NCBI RefSeq assembly: GCF_000717875.1
Contig: NZ_JOCT01000008.1
Coordinates: 1 to 64,000 of the forward strand
Direction of reading: 5' to 3'
Origin: Streptomyces sp. NRRL S-455
GTDB taxonomy: Bacteria; Actinomycetota; Actinomycetes; Streptomycetales; Streptomycetaceae
Length of the DNA: 64,000 bases
Position numbers and translations under genes: made by a program. Position 1 is the stretch's first letter. Each line of letters opens with the position of its first letter. Positions 1 through 8,166 of this stretch are shown one piece after another. The notes under the pieces are model-generated. The model did not search any database. It saw only the letters and a list, made by a program, of their open reading frames with translations, and was not told where the DNA came from.

Positions 1-189
1 GGCAAGCTCAAGCTGCGCGTCCTCGTCGACTGGTCGTCCGTCGAGGTCTTCGGCGGCAACGGCGAAGCCGTGATCACCGACCAGATCTTCCCCGACCCCG
101 CCAGCACCGGCGTCCAGGTCTTCGCCGAAGGAGGCACCGCCACCCTCGACGACCTCCACGCGTGGCAGCTGAAGTCCATCTGGAGGTGA
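1..189 (+). CDS. C-terminal end of a GH32 fructan hydrolase (partial, runs in from the left)
   Basis: The window opens inside a gene; 62 codons and a TGA stop are visible. The segment VEVFGGNGEAVITDQIFP is the usual C-terminal beta-sandwich signature of glycoside hydrolase family 32 (levanases, inulinases, invertases). The catalytic five-bladed propeller must lie upstream and is not seen, so substrate cannot be assigned. A levansucrase and a LacI regulator lie just downstream, so a fructan-degrading role (levan to fructose) is a reasonable inference. A strong hairpin terminator follows the stop codon. Confidence 0.8.
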   Translation, partial: GKLKLRVLVDWSSVEVFGGNGEAVITDQIFPDPASTGVQVFAEGGTATLDDLHAWQLKSIWR

Positions 190-210
190 CGAGGTGTTCG
201 TGCACGAAAA

Positions 211-239
211 CCGGGAGGCGCCGCGCGGGCGCCTCCCGG
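211..239 (+). terminator. Rho-independent-type hairpin after the GH32 gene
   Basis: A perfect 12-bp inverted repeat (CCGGGAGGCGCC / GGCGCCTCCCGG) with a 5-nt loop lies 21 nt after the stop codon. There is no strong T-tract, as is common in Streptomyces. Confidence 0.75.
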
Positions 240-335
240 TCGAAGCAGAGGGCGAGGAGAGCGAAAGGACTTGAGTCATTTGGAGTGAATGAGAAGGAAG
301 CCCCTTCATGGCCTCGCCGTCGGCAACGCTAGCAC

Positions 336-2507
336 TCAGGCCGGGATCAGGTCGCGCAGATTTTCGAGGGTGATGATCCGGGAGTGCGGGTGCAGCCCCT
401 CGGGACGTTCGAGACCGATGTACGTCACGGGCTCCTCCGGAACCGTCTCGCCGTCCCACAGGTCCACGGCCGTCATGTCGCGGGACATCAGGTCGATCAG
501 GTACCTCACCGTCAGCTGCTCCCGCTCCACGAGGGCACGCACCACCTTGGACACCGACACCTGGTTCTCCTCGACCCGGTTCGCCTCCGAGATGCCCTTC
601 AGATGCAGGTGCAGCCACTTCGCGCGCCACCTGCCGTCGTCCCCGCGCTGGAAGACCAGAGGCAGTGCCACCCGGCCGACCCCGCGCAGCTCCGACTTCA
701 TCCGCACCGTGCGCGGCTCGAACGGACGGCCCTTCTGCTCACCGTCGCGCAGCATGAACCCGAAGAACGACTCCTCGACCTCCTCGAAGCCCTCGCCCGC
801 GTAGATGTTGACCTGCGGGGCGATGTACGTGCTGCGCACCCGGTCCAGGGACAGGTCGATGAACTCCGAGGCTCCGTCGGGTGCCTCGGTGACATCGCCC
901 GAGTGCTTGCCCCCGACGGCTGTGAGGGCCGTGTAGGAGAGCCACGAGTCGGTGCTGTAGTCGCTGTGCAGAAGCAGGGCCGACAGGTCGTAGTCGGTGC
1001 GTACCTCGGTCTGCTTCCAGTACACGAAGAAACGCAGCAGCTCGCCGTCGACCCGCGAGACCGAACCCCGTGGCAGAACGCCGAACCCGGCCGCGGTCGC
1101 CCGGCCGCTGAGCGGGAGCGCGACGTCGAGGATCTCGGGGTCGAGCAGCAGCCGGCCCGGCTCCGGAAGCCGGCGGCGGATCTCCGCGTCGAGGGCGGCG
1201 ATCAGACGATCGCGGTCGGCGGCCGGTACCGGGGGCCGGTCGTCGGGGGTCACCCAGGCGCGGCCCCGGCGGTTGACGAAGATGCGGGGTTCGTCGGTCT
1301 CCCGGTCCCGGTTGTGGAAGTGCTCACGGACCGAGAGGACGACCCGGCCGGAGACCGCGGGAGCGACATCGACCGCCGCGGCCACGACCGCGTCCCGCTC
1401 CTCCTGGCCGGCGGCGACGCGCAGCAGGAGGTCCAGGGCGCGGAACAGCTTGCCGGGAGCGGACTTCAGCAGCTTCACCGCACCGGTGACGTCGTACGCG
1501 TCGAGCAGCTGCTCGACGCGGCTGTCGAAGGAGCGCGCCTCCTTCTCCCCCCGCGCCACGGCGAACACGTCGGCGGCGTGCGGCCAGCGGGGGTACTCAT
1601 GCGGATGGAGACGTTCGCCGAGGCGCTTGAAGGGCTCCCGGTGCGCGTGCACATCGGCGAGTTTCGCCGGGTTCGCCGCGACGACCGCGTCGAGGCCCGC
1701 GAGCAGCCCCCGGCGGACCGGCCGGGGCAGCGTCCGGAACCGGGTCGGCTCCTGGAGCGTCACGTCGCCGCCCGACAGGGCGCAGGCCAGACGCAGCACG
1801 TCGGTGACGGTGTCCAGCAGGAGGTCGGCGCCGACGCCGAGGCGGGCCTCGTTGACGACCGCCCGGTTCTCCCGGACGGGGATCGACTCCGGCTGGGGGC
1901 CGGCGGCGCATCGCCCGGCGAGGGTCCCGAGGTCGCGCAGGTGGTCCTCGCTCAGGGGTGTCGTGCTGCCCGCCAAGGCCAGGTAGAGGTCCGTGAGTTC
2001 GGCGTCCAGGTCCCGACCGAGGTGCAGGACGGTCACCCGGTCGCCCGCCGAGGCGATCAGCTCGTCCTGTGCCGCGAGCATCTCCTCATAGGTGTGCTGG
2101 TAGCGGCCGTACGTGGGGAGGCTGAGCAGGTTCAGGACCCCGTGCGTCAGCTGCGCCGGCACGTTCTCGCGCGACGTGTCGTCAGCGAGCGCCTTCGTCA
2201 CGCACCGCATCCAGAACTCTTCGGTGTCCGGCACGTTCGCCGGGAAGTCGATGAAGTAGGAGTTGTGCTTGACGTGGTCGCCCACCATCTCGCTCACGGT
2301 GGCCAGCGTTCGCCGGGCGGTGTGCACGACTGCGGCCTCGGACAGCCCTGACAGCCGCTCCAGCAGCTCGGCGGAGAGCTTGAAGCCCACCGTGGCCAGC
2401 GCCGCGTCGAACTGCCGGGCGGCGGTGGCTCCTTCTCCCGCGGATCCCTTGGGGGAGGGCAGGCGACGGGTGTGCCGGATGACCAGCGATTCGAAAGTGT
2501 GCGCCAT
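336..2507 (-). CDS. Large protein with a C-terminal TerD-like domain
   Basis: About 723 residues from the ATG at 2507 (MAHTFESLV...); longer in-frame starts add only low-complexity Arg-rich sequence and were not chosen. The N-terminal two thirds is helical and unrecognised. The C-terminal part reads like a TerD/TerE tellurium-resistance domain: a DLSALLL strand, then YTALTAVGGKHSGDVTEAPD and an acidic DLSLDRV motif, where TerD has its Ca2+-binding H-T-G-D segment. TerD proteins act in stress-linked Ca2+ and membrane-associated complexes. It may belong to the family annotated MXAN_6230/SCO0854 (from memory). It stands alone, divergent from the LacI gene, and seems unrelated to the fructan genes around it. 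Confidence 0.6.
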   Translation of the reverse strand: MAHTFESLVIRHTRRLPSPKGSAGEGATAARQFDAALATVGFKLSAELLERLSGLSEAAVVHTARRTLATVSEMVGDHVKHNSYFIDFPANVPDTEEFWMRCVTKALADDTSRENVPAQLTHGVLNLLSLPTYGRYQHTYEEMLAAQDELIASAGDRVTVLHLGRDLDAELTDLYLALAGSTTPLSEDHLRDLGTLAGRCAAGPQPESIPVRENRAVVNEARLGVGADLLLDTVTDVLRLACALSGGDVTLQEPTRFRTLPRPVRRGLLAGLDAVVAANPAKLADVHAHREPFKRLGERLHPHEYPRWPHAADVFAVARGEKEARSFDSRVEQLLDAYDVTGAVKLLKSAPGKLFRALDLLLRVAAGQEERDAVVAAAVDVAPAVSGRVVLSVREHFHNRDRETDEPRIFVNRRGRAWVTPDDRPPVPAADRDRLIAALDAEIRRRLPEPGRLLLDPEILDVALPLSGRATAAGFGVLPRGSVSRVDGELLRFFVYWKQTEVRTDYDLSALLLHSDYSTDSWLSYTALTAVGGKHSGDVTEAPDGASEFIDLSLDRVRSTYIAPQVNIYAGEGFEEVEESFFGFMLRDGEQKGRPFEPRTVRMKSELRGVGRVALPLVFQRGDDGRWRAKWLHLHLKGISEANRVEENQVSVSKVVRALVEREQLTVRYLIDLMSRDMTAVDLWDGETVPEEPVTYIGLERPEGLHPHSRIITLENLRDLIPA

Positions 2508-2758
2508 TCGGGGATGATCGCAGAGGTGCGCGAGGCGACGCACAGGAGTTTTCCGCACGACGTCGTGCCCCGGGCTTCCGGTGAGCGGGCACCGGCCGAC
2601 GCCCGTCAGGGACGCGTGGCCGTGCTCGGCATCGCGCCGCCGCCCGAGCCGGGCCACCGCCGGACAACGTTCTGACCTGCAACGGCCGCACGGGTGGCGT
2701 CGGCTTCCCGCACCTGATCCGAGCAGGTCGAGCTGCGAGTTCGGGTACTGTACCGGCC

Positions 2759-3775
2759 GTGGGAGAACGGGCGACCATCGGCGATGTCGCGGCCCGGGCC
2801 GGGGTGGGGGTCGGCACGGTTTCGCGCGTCCTGAACGACAGCCGGAATGTCAGCGCGGACACCCGCGAGCGGGTACTGCGGGTGATCCGGGATCTGGACT
2901 ACCGGCCCAACCGGCGCGCTCGCGCCCTGTCCACGGGACGCACGCAGAGCATCGCCGTCATCGCGCCCTTCGCCACCGAGCCGTCGGTCGTGGAGCGGCT
3001 GCGCGGCATCGCACACGTATTGCACGGCAGCGACCACGACCTCACTCTGCTCGACGTGGCCACACCGGACCAGCGTGATCATCAGTACCGGGCGGTGGCG
3101 GCCGGGGACCGCTTCGACGGGCTGCTGGCGATCTCACTCGCTCCCACCGATGACGACGCGAACCAGCTGGTACGGTCCGGTCTGCCCACGGTGCTGCTGG
3201 ACTGTGAGCACCCGGACCTGCCGCGTGTGGTGATCGACGACGTGCGCGGCGGCATGCTGGCGACGCGTCATCTGCTGCAACTCGGCCATCGCCGGATCGC
3301 GTTCATGGGTGAGGTCGCCGACGACCGTTTCCGTTTCAGCGCCAGCGCCCGTCGGCGCGAGGGCTGCGAGCTGGCGCTGCAGGCGTACGGCCTCGCGCTC
3401 AAGGAGCCGTACGTCCGGACCGGACCCCACGGCCGCGCGGTGGCGCACCGCCTCACCGACGAGTTGCTGGCCCTTCCGGAGCCCCCGAGTGCGATCGTCA
3501 CCAGTTCCGACACCCAGGCGCTGGGGGTGATCGAAGCGGCGAGCTCGGCGGGCATGAGGATCCCTCAGGAACTGTCCGTGGTCGGCTTCGACGACCTGGA
3601 GGTGGCGGCCTACGTGGGGCTGACCACGGTACGCCAGCCCCTGCGCACCAGCGGCGACATCGCCGCGCGCCTGCTGCTGGAACGCATCGGCGGCCCCCTT
3701 GGCGACCCCGTCGAGAAGATGCTGGAACTGGAGCTCGTGCCTCGGCGTACGACGACGGCCGTCGCGGGAGCCTGA
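2759..3775 (+). CDS. LacI-family transcriptional repressor, probable fructan/sucrose regulator
   Basis: 338 residues with GTG start. The N-terminal helix-turn-helix (IGDVAARAGVGVGTVSRVLN, about residues 7-26) and hinge helix (YRPNRRARAL) are classical LacI, followed by a periplasmic-binding-like sugar-sensing domain. It lies immediately upstream of a levansucrase in the same orientation, with a LacI-type operator in the gap, so it probably represses that gene until a sugar effector binds. Upstream of its own GTG the sequence GGTACTGTACC (2744-2754) is a near-perfect palindrome. TACTGT at 2746-2751 could be a -10 box so close to the GTG that the transcript would be leaderless; that is inference. 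Confidence 0.88.
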   Translation: MGERATIGDVAARAGVGVGTVSRVLNDSRNVSADTRERVLRVIRDLDYRPNRRARALSTGRTQSIAVIAPFATEPSVVERLRGIAHVLHGSDHDLTLLDVATPDQRDHQYRAVAAGDRFDGLLAISLAPTDDDANQLVRSGLPTVLLDCEHPDLPRVVIDDVRGGMLATRHLLQLGHRRIAFMGEVADDRFRFSASARRREGCELALQAYGLALKEPYVRTGPHGRAVAHRLTDELLALPEPPSAIVTSSDTQALGVIEAASSAGMRIPQELSVVGFDDLEVAAYVGLTTVRQPLRTSGDIAARLLLERIGGPLGDPVEKMLELELVPRRTTTAVAGA

Positions 3776-3865
3776 TCCGCGCTGGACCCCGACGTTGGAT
3801 GAGTTTCCATGATCTTCCATGGTGCAACTCCAACCGCGGCTCATACGTAAATCTTTCCTCACAAG

Positions 3866-3897
3866 TTGACTGCTTTTCACCAAAATTGAGGTACTGT
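3866..3897 (+). promoter_or_regulatory. Candidate levansucrase promoter
   Basis: TTGACT at 3866-3871 and TACTGT at 3892-3897 resemble -35 and -10 elements, but the 20-bp spacing is longer than usual. GGTACTGT also occurs just upstream of the LacI gene. Confidence 0.4.
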
Positions 3898-3903
3898 CAG
3901 CGA

Positions 3904-3917
3904 TGGAACCGGCTCCA
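3904..3917 (+). promoter_or_regulatory. LacI-type operator upstream of levansucrase
   Basis: TGGAACCGGCTCCA is a 14-bp inverted repeat with one mismatched pair and a central CG, the standard shape of a LacI-family operator. It sits just downstream of the candidate -10, about 38 bp before the levansucrase ATG, a position suited to repression by the adjacent LacI protein. Confidence 0.65.
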
Positions 3918-3955
3918 CATCTTCCATTCGTTCCCTCTCCCCCCAAGGGTGACGT

Positions 3956-5290
3956 ATGTACAGAGCAAGACGAGTGGTGCTCCGGCTGGCGACGGGTTTG
4001 GCGGCCCTCGCGACGCTGAGCGGCATCATCACTCCCGCTTCCGCCTCCCCCCACGACCCGTCCCGGACGGGGACACGGCAGTACACCGCTGACGACGACT
4101 ACACAGCCGTCTGGTCCCGCGCGGACGCCCTGAAACTCCGGCAGGACAGGACCAACACCGCCCCTCGCGTGTCGCCCGACTTCCCGGTGATGACCGACAA
4201 GGTGTGGGTGTGGGACACCTGGCCGCTCACCAAGCTCAACACCCAGACCGCCACCTACAAGGGCTGGCACGTCATCTTCTCGCTGACGGCTCCCCGCTCG
4301 GTGCCGTTCGGCGACCGGCACTGGTACGCGAAGATCGGCTACTTCTACTCGCGTGACGCCAAGAGCTGGAAGTACGGCGGCGACCTGTTCCAGCCCGGCA
4401 CCTCGTTCGGCTCACGTGAGTGGGCCGGCTCGGCGGCGCTCATCGGCGACAAGGTGCACTCCTTCTACACCGCCTCCGGGCGCGACAACGGCGGGGTCGA
4501 CCCCAATGACGCGCTGCAGCGCCTGGCGCAGGCGACCGGCAAGATCCACGCGGACAAGAACCGGGTGTGGTTCACCGGATTCGAGGACCACCGCATCATC
4601 GCCGAGGCCGACGGCAAGATGTACCAGACCCTCGAACAGTCGCAGCAAGGCCCGATCATCTACGCCTTCCGCGATCCGTTCGTCTTCCGCGATCCGCGGG
4701 ACCGCAAGATCCACCTGCTGTTCGAGGGCAACACGGGCGGTACCGCAGGCGCGTACCGGTGCACCGAGCGTGACATAGGTGACGTCCCGGCCGGCCACGA
4801 GGTGCCGGAGGACGCGAAGTACTACACGGGCAACATCGGGCTGGCCACGGCCGACGGCGAAAGCATGGAGAACTGGAAGCTCCAGCCCCCGTTGCTCTCG
4901 GCCAACTGCGTGAACCAGCAGACCGAACGGCCGCACCTGGTCATCCGCGGCGGCAAGTACTACCTGTTCACGATCAGCCACAAGTTCACGTTCGCGCCGG
5001 GGCTGAGCGGCTGGGACGGCCTCTACGGATTCGTCGGCCCGGCGCTGCGCAGCGACTACCGTCCGCTCAACGGCAGCGCGCTGGTCCTGGGCAACCCCGA
5101 GGACGCCCCGACGCAGCAGTACTCGCACTACGTGATGCCCAACGGACTCGTGGAAAGCTTCATCGACACGGTCCCGACCGCCGACGGCGGGACCCGCTTC
5201 GGCGGCACCCTCGCTCGCACGCTCGTGGTGTCTCTGAAGGACGACAGGACGAGGCTGACCGGCCAGTTGGGCTACGGCTTCATCCCGTAA
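3956..5290 (+). CDS. sacB: Levansucrase (GH68), secreted
   Basis: 444 residues beginning with a signal peptide (positive n-region, LATGLAALATLSG core, cleavage near ASA-SP at about residue 31). The GH68 catalytic features are present: nucleophile D87 in VWDTWPL, transition-state stabiliser D240 in FRDPF, and the acid/base E324 in QTERPHL. EWAGSA (about 155-160) matches the conserved second motif. The enzyme acts outside the cell, splitting sucrose and building beta-2,6-fructan (levan). AAGGG at 3945-3949 is the ribosome binding site for the ATG at 3956. A LacI operator and LacI gene lie upstream and a GH32 fructanase gene end nearby, giving a levan make-and-degrade cluster. Inulosucrase cannot be excluded by sequence reading alone. 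Confidence 0.9.
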   Translation: MYRARRVVLRLATGLAALATLSGIITPASASPHDPSRTGTRQYTADDDYTAVWSRADALKLRQDRTNTAPRVSPDFPVMTDKVWVWDTWPLTKLNTQTATYKGWHVIFSLTAPRSVPFGDRHWYAKIGYFYSRDAKSWKYGGDLFQPGTSFGSREWAGSAALIGDKVHSFYTASGRDNGGVDPNDALQRLAQATGKIHADKNRVWFTGFEDHRIIAEADGKMYQTLEQSQQGPIIYAFRDPFVFRDPRDRKIHLLFEGNTGGTAGAYRCTERDIGDVPAGHEVPEDAKYYTGNIGLATADGESMENWKLQPPLLSANCVNQQTERPHLVIRGGKYYLFTISHKFTFAPGLSGWDGLYGFVGPALRSDYRPLNGSALVLGNPEDAPTQQYSHYVMPNGLVESFIDTVPTADGGTRFGGTLARTLVVSLKDDRTRLTGQLGYGFIP

Positions 5291-5308
5291 ACCAGCCTGA
5301 GGAGGGCA

Positions 5309-5337
5309 GGGGGCGGCTGATTCAGTCGGCCGCCCCC
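5309..5337 (+). terminator. Terminator of the levansucrase gene
   Basis: GC-rich hairpin with arms GGGGGCGGCTGA and GTCGGCCGCCCCC starting 18 nt after the stop codon. Confidence 0.65.
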
Positions 5338-5344
5338 GTCCGTC

Positions 5345-5655
5345 GTGGCACTGCCGGCAACGCAACGCAACGCAACGCCTCGCCGGCTTCGCCTCGTCGC
5401 CATCCTCATCCGGTCAGCGAGACGATCCAGAAGAAACGGCCGGCCCTGGGCCGGTGAGCCGCGGGCGGGGCCCGGCTCCTGGACGGGAGGATGGCGGGTT
5501 TGCCCGTCGGGGCCCTCGCCGTCGGCGAAGATCGGTAGGCCGGTCAATCGGGCGAAGCCCCACTCCGGCTGTATGTGGAGCGTTCGGGCCACTGCGGACT
5601 CTGCTTGCCCGGGCTGTTGCGGGCGAGGAGCGCCTGATCGCTCCACTCACCGTTT
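5345..5655. other. Intergenic stretch without a supported gene
   Basis: Open frames here lack family resemblance. A short tandem CGCAA repeat (about 5354-5373) is the only structure seen. The stretch separates the levansucrase from the convergent MarR gene. Confidence 0.5.
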
Positions 5656-5674
5656 CAAGCCTCTCCCCGCCGCG

Positions 5675-6148
5675 CTAGTCGCCCTCCCGGGCCGCCACCT
5701 CCCGCACCCCGGTCAGGAAGCCCCTGATCGCGGCCAGCTCCCGCTCGTCGTACCCCTGCAACAAGCCCACCGCCCGGTCGATCAGCGGTCCGAAGTGGGA
5801 CCAGCCGAGCGCGACCGCGCGCTCCTCCACCTCGATCGTGACCTTGCGGCGGTCCCGCTCGCCACGCACCCGCCGCACGTGCCCGGCCCGCTCCAGCCGG
5901 TCGACCAGCGCCGTGGTGCCCGCCGAGTTCAGTCCGAGCCCGGCACCGAGTTGCCCCGCCGTGGTCTCCTCGCCCGCGCGTGAAGCGTCCATCAGGGCGA
6001 TCAGCGCACGCACGTCGGTGGGGTGCATGCCGTTGCGCTGGGCGAACCGGGCGCTGTGCCGTCCCAGGTCGACGACCACCGCGCGCAGCAGATGGACGAT
6101 CTCCATCTCGGGTCCCTGCCCGGCCCCCTCGTGCTCCTGGTCGGGCAT
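5675..6148 (-). CDS. MarR-family transcriptional regulator
   Basis: 157 residues. The winged-helix core is clear: TAGQLGAGLGLNSAGTTALVDRLERAGHVRRV (about 64-96) followed by the wing RGERDRRKVTIEVEE, with the MarR D-x-R-x wing motif. It is divergently transcribed from an alpha/beta hydrolase gene 67 bp away and the gap holds an inverted repeat, so it most likely represses the hydrolase and itself in response to a small aromatic or phenolic ligand (family knowledge; the ligand is unknown). Confidence 0.88.
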   Translation of the reverse strand: MPDQEHEGAGQGPEMEIVHLLRAVVVDLGRHSARFAQRNGMHPTDVRALIALMDASRAGEETTAGQLGAGLGLNSAGTTALVDRLERAGHVRRVRGERDRRKVTIEVEERAVALGWSHFGPLIDRAVGLLQGYDERELAAIRGFLTGVREVAAREGD

Positions 6149-6180
6149 GGACCGCCTCCCCTATCATCTCGCTGAACAAG

Positions 6181-6199
6181 TATCTCGTTCGCCGAGATA
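6181..6199. promoter_or_regulatory. Probable MarR operator between marR-type gene and hydrolase
   Basis: TATCTCG-N5-CGAGATA, a perfect 7-bp inverted repeat in the 67-bp divergent gap. A further half-site, ATCTCGC, lies at about 6165, so a second dimer may bind. Confidence 0.7.
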
Positions 6200-6215
6200 A
6201 TAAGGGGTCTGGAGC

Positions 6216-7088
6216 ATGAACGCTCGCGGTACGTACGACATGGACGGCTTCCTCGCCGCCTACGACAAGGTCATGGCCAAGTGGCCGGCCTCGCGTGAGG
6301 CCGCGACCGTGCCCACGCCGTTCGGCGCGACGCACGTGAACATGTGCGGCCCGGCCGACGGCCCACCGCTCCTCCTGCTGCCGGGCGGCGGAAGCGCGAC
6401 CTCCGCGTCCTGGTACCGGCAGGCCGCCGAACTCTCCCACGTCCACCGGCTCTACGCCGTCGACCTGATCGGCGCCCCGGGGCGCAGCACACCCGCCGCC
6501 GGTCGCCGCCCCCGGACGATCGCCGACCTGGTGACCTGGCTGGACGCCCTCCTCAAGGGCCTGGGCCTCGCGGAGGCCGACCTGGGCGGGCACTCGTACG
6601 GGGCCTGGATCGCGCTGCACTACGCCCTGCGCGCACCCCACCGGGTACGCCGCCTGGTCCTCCTGGACCCGACCCAGTGCTTCGCCGGGTTCAAACCGGC
6701 CTACGTGCTGCACGCGCTGCCGATGCTGCTGCGGCCCACGCCCCGCCGGGTCCGGACCTTCCTGGAGTGGGAGACCGGGGGCGCCTCCCTCGACCCCGAC
6801 TGGCTCGCCCTCCAGGAGACGGCCGCCGGTTTCCCGGCCCCGCGCCCGGTGACCGGACCGCGCCCGCAGCCGATCGCTCTGCGCCGCCTGCAGCCGCCCG
6901 TCCTGGTGCTCCTCGCCGGAGACAGTAGGACCCACGATCCCGCCAAGGTGGCCGCCGGCGCCGCGGCACTCCTGCCGCAGGTCACGACCACGACGCTGCC
7001 GCACGTGTCGCACCACGCCCTACCGCACGCCGCCCCGCCCGAAGCGAGCCGCGGCATCACCGACTTCCTGAGCAGCCCCGTCGGCTGA
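6216..7088 (+). CDS. Alpha/beta-fold hydrolase
   Basis: 290 residues, no signal peptide. The oxyanion segment LLLPGGGSATSASWY (about 50-64), the nucleophile elbow GGHSYGAW (Ser near 130), a DSRTHDP segment and the late His in LPHVSHHAL (about 266-274) fit the catalytic Ser-Asp-His arrangement of the family. The substrate is unknown. It starts with ATG preceded by TCTGGAGC and is probably controlled by the divergent MarR repressor through the 6181-6199 inverted repeat. The esterase or carboxylesterase alternatives cannot be separated. Confidence 0.82.
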   Translation: MNARGTYDMDGFLAAYDKVMAKWPASREAATVPTPFGATHVNMCGPADGPPLLLLPGGGSATSASWYRQAAELSHVHRLYAVDLIGAPGRSTPAAGRRPRTIADLVTWLDALLKGLGLAEADLGGHSYGAWIALHYALRAPHRVRRLVLLDPTQCFAGFKPAYVLHALPMLLRPTPRRVRTFLEWETGGASLDPDWLALQETAAGFPAPRPVTGPRPQPIALRRLQPPVLVLLAGDSRTHDPAKVAAGAAALLPQVTTTTLPHVSHHALPHAAPPEASRGITDFLSSPVG

Positions 7089-7106
7089 GCCCCGCCCCGA
7101 CGCGGA

Positions 7107-7475
7107 CTACGCACAACTGACCAGCACCACGGCCCCCGCAACCTCGACCCAGAAGTAGAACCACGACGGATAGAACGCCGACGGCCGCTCCACCCCACGC
7201 GCCACCAACCGCCCGAACGCCATCCCCGCCAGCGACACCGCGACCGTGAGCAGCACCCCGGACCGCAGATCGCCGGAGCCGTCGACGGCCGTCCACGCGA
7301 GGAGGGCACCGACAGCGACACCAAAACCGCCGTAGACGGCCCGGACTTCGGCACGCGCCTCGGGGACGGACAGCTCTATCCCGAAGGGCCGTATGAGCGC
7401 CCTCGGGGCGACAAGCCCGAAGAGGCCCATGCCCAGGAAGAACAGCGCGACAGCGCCGACACAGATGGAGGACAT
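7107..7475 (-). CDS. Small integral membrane protein, DUF4345-like
   Basis: 122 residues with about four hydrophobic helices (residues 5-23, 47-64, 74-92, 104-121). The motif EVRAVYGGFGVAVGALL after a short loop is what is seen in DUF4345 membrane proteins. It is convergent with the hydrolase gene, only 18 bp apart. No biochemical role is known for the family. Confidence 0.65.
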   Translation of the reverse strand: MSSICVGAVALFFLGMGLFGLVAPRALIRPFGIELSVPEARAEVRAVYGGFGVAVGALLAWTAVDGSGDLRSGVLLTVAVSLAGMAFGRLVARGVERPSAFYPSWFYFWVEVAGAVVLVSCA

Positions 7476-7512
7476 GCCCGCGAGCCTGCCGCCGGTGCGC
7501 GCAAGCCCTCAA

Positions 7513-7818
7513 TTACCTCCCTGGTAATGGTCCTTCGCAGGGAGAGAGGCGCGCCCCTCTGCTCTCCGCGACCCGTTTGACGTCCCTCAGGCACTCGGTG
7601 AGCCGCAGGGCCAGGTAACGCACTTCCGCGCTTGTCACCCGGCGCTCCGCGAGGAGTTCGGCGGCGTGGGCGAGCAGGTCGTCCGCCATGCCGAGGTGGA
7701 CGTCCTCGATCTCGTCGGCGAGCCGCGAGACGTACCCCGTCCCGTCGCCGACGAGGTAACAGGGCTTGCCGTCCAGGCTGGTCCACGGCAGGAGACGCCC
7801 GGCCCGTCCGTCGGTCAT
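7513..7818 (-). CDS. Hypothetical 101-residue protein
   Basis: A soluble, acidic protein with a helical centre (ADEIEDVHLGMADDLLAHAAELLAERRVTSAEVRYLALRLTECLRDVKRVAES). I do not recognise the family. It overlaps the preceding minus-strand gene by 4 nt (ATGA), so the two are translationally coupled. Pairs of this kind often lie next to XRE/DUF397 genes in Streptomyces, as here. Confidence 0.6.
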   Translation of the reverse strand: MTDGRAGRLLPWTSLDGKPCYLVGDGTGYVSRLADEIEDVHLGMADDLLAHAAELLAERRVTSAEVRYLALRLTECLRDVKRVAESRGARLSPCEGPLPGR

Positions 7819-8033
7819 GCGCTCACCCTCGCCGACAGGTACGGGCGGACCAGCCGGTTGTCCTCGCCGCGCAGCGGACGTTCATCCGGGCGGTAGTGGC
7901 GGGCCACCGTGCCGGTCACGCCGTCGCGGCAGTACGGGCACGGGGGTGGTGCCGGGGATCGCCGTCGCCGTCCCCGTGGAGGGAACAGGACGCGGAGGAG
8001 CGGTTCGAGGGCCCGGGCGATGAGGTCTGTCAT
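7815..8033 (-). CDS. Small basic protein with CPYC motif
   Basis: 72 residues, Arg/Pro-rich, with a single CPYCRDG motif near residue 32. One CxxC alone is not enough for a zinc site unless the protein dimerises. It is coupled by ATGA overlap to the next gene and divergent from the XRE regulator 133 bp away. Function unknown. Confidence 0.5.
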   Translation of the reverse strand: MTDLIARALEPLLRVLFPPRGRRRRSPAPPPCPYCRDGVTGTVARHYRPDERPLRGEDNRLVRPYLSARVSA

Positions 8034-8166
8034 GCCGATCTGTCTGCCTTCCCACCTGGGGTGACTGCGTTCTGTGGTGGATCACTCACAGAGTGGGGTC
8101 GGCGGTGGCTACGCTGCCAGGGGGTGGAGCTTGACATCGCGTTTGTCAAGAAAGGGAGTTGGCCGC

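Noticed and set aside
384..2351. Long plus-strand open frame opposite the TerD-like gene
   Set aside because: Low-complexity Arg/Gly/Val composition typical of the complement of a high-GC gene; the minus strand has the recognisable domain.
5272..5646. 124-codon minus-strand frame after levansucrase
   Set aside because: Overlaps the terminator and reads as low-complexity sequence; no support as a gene.
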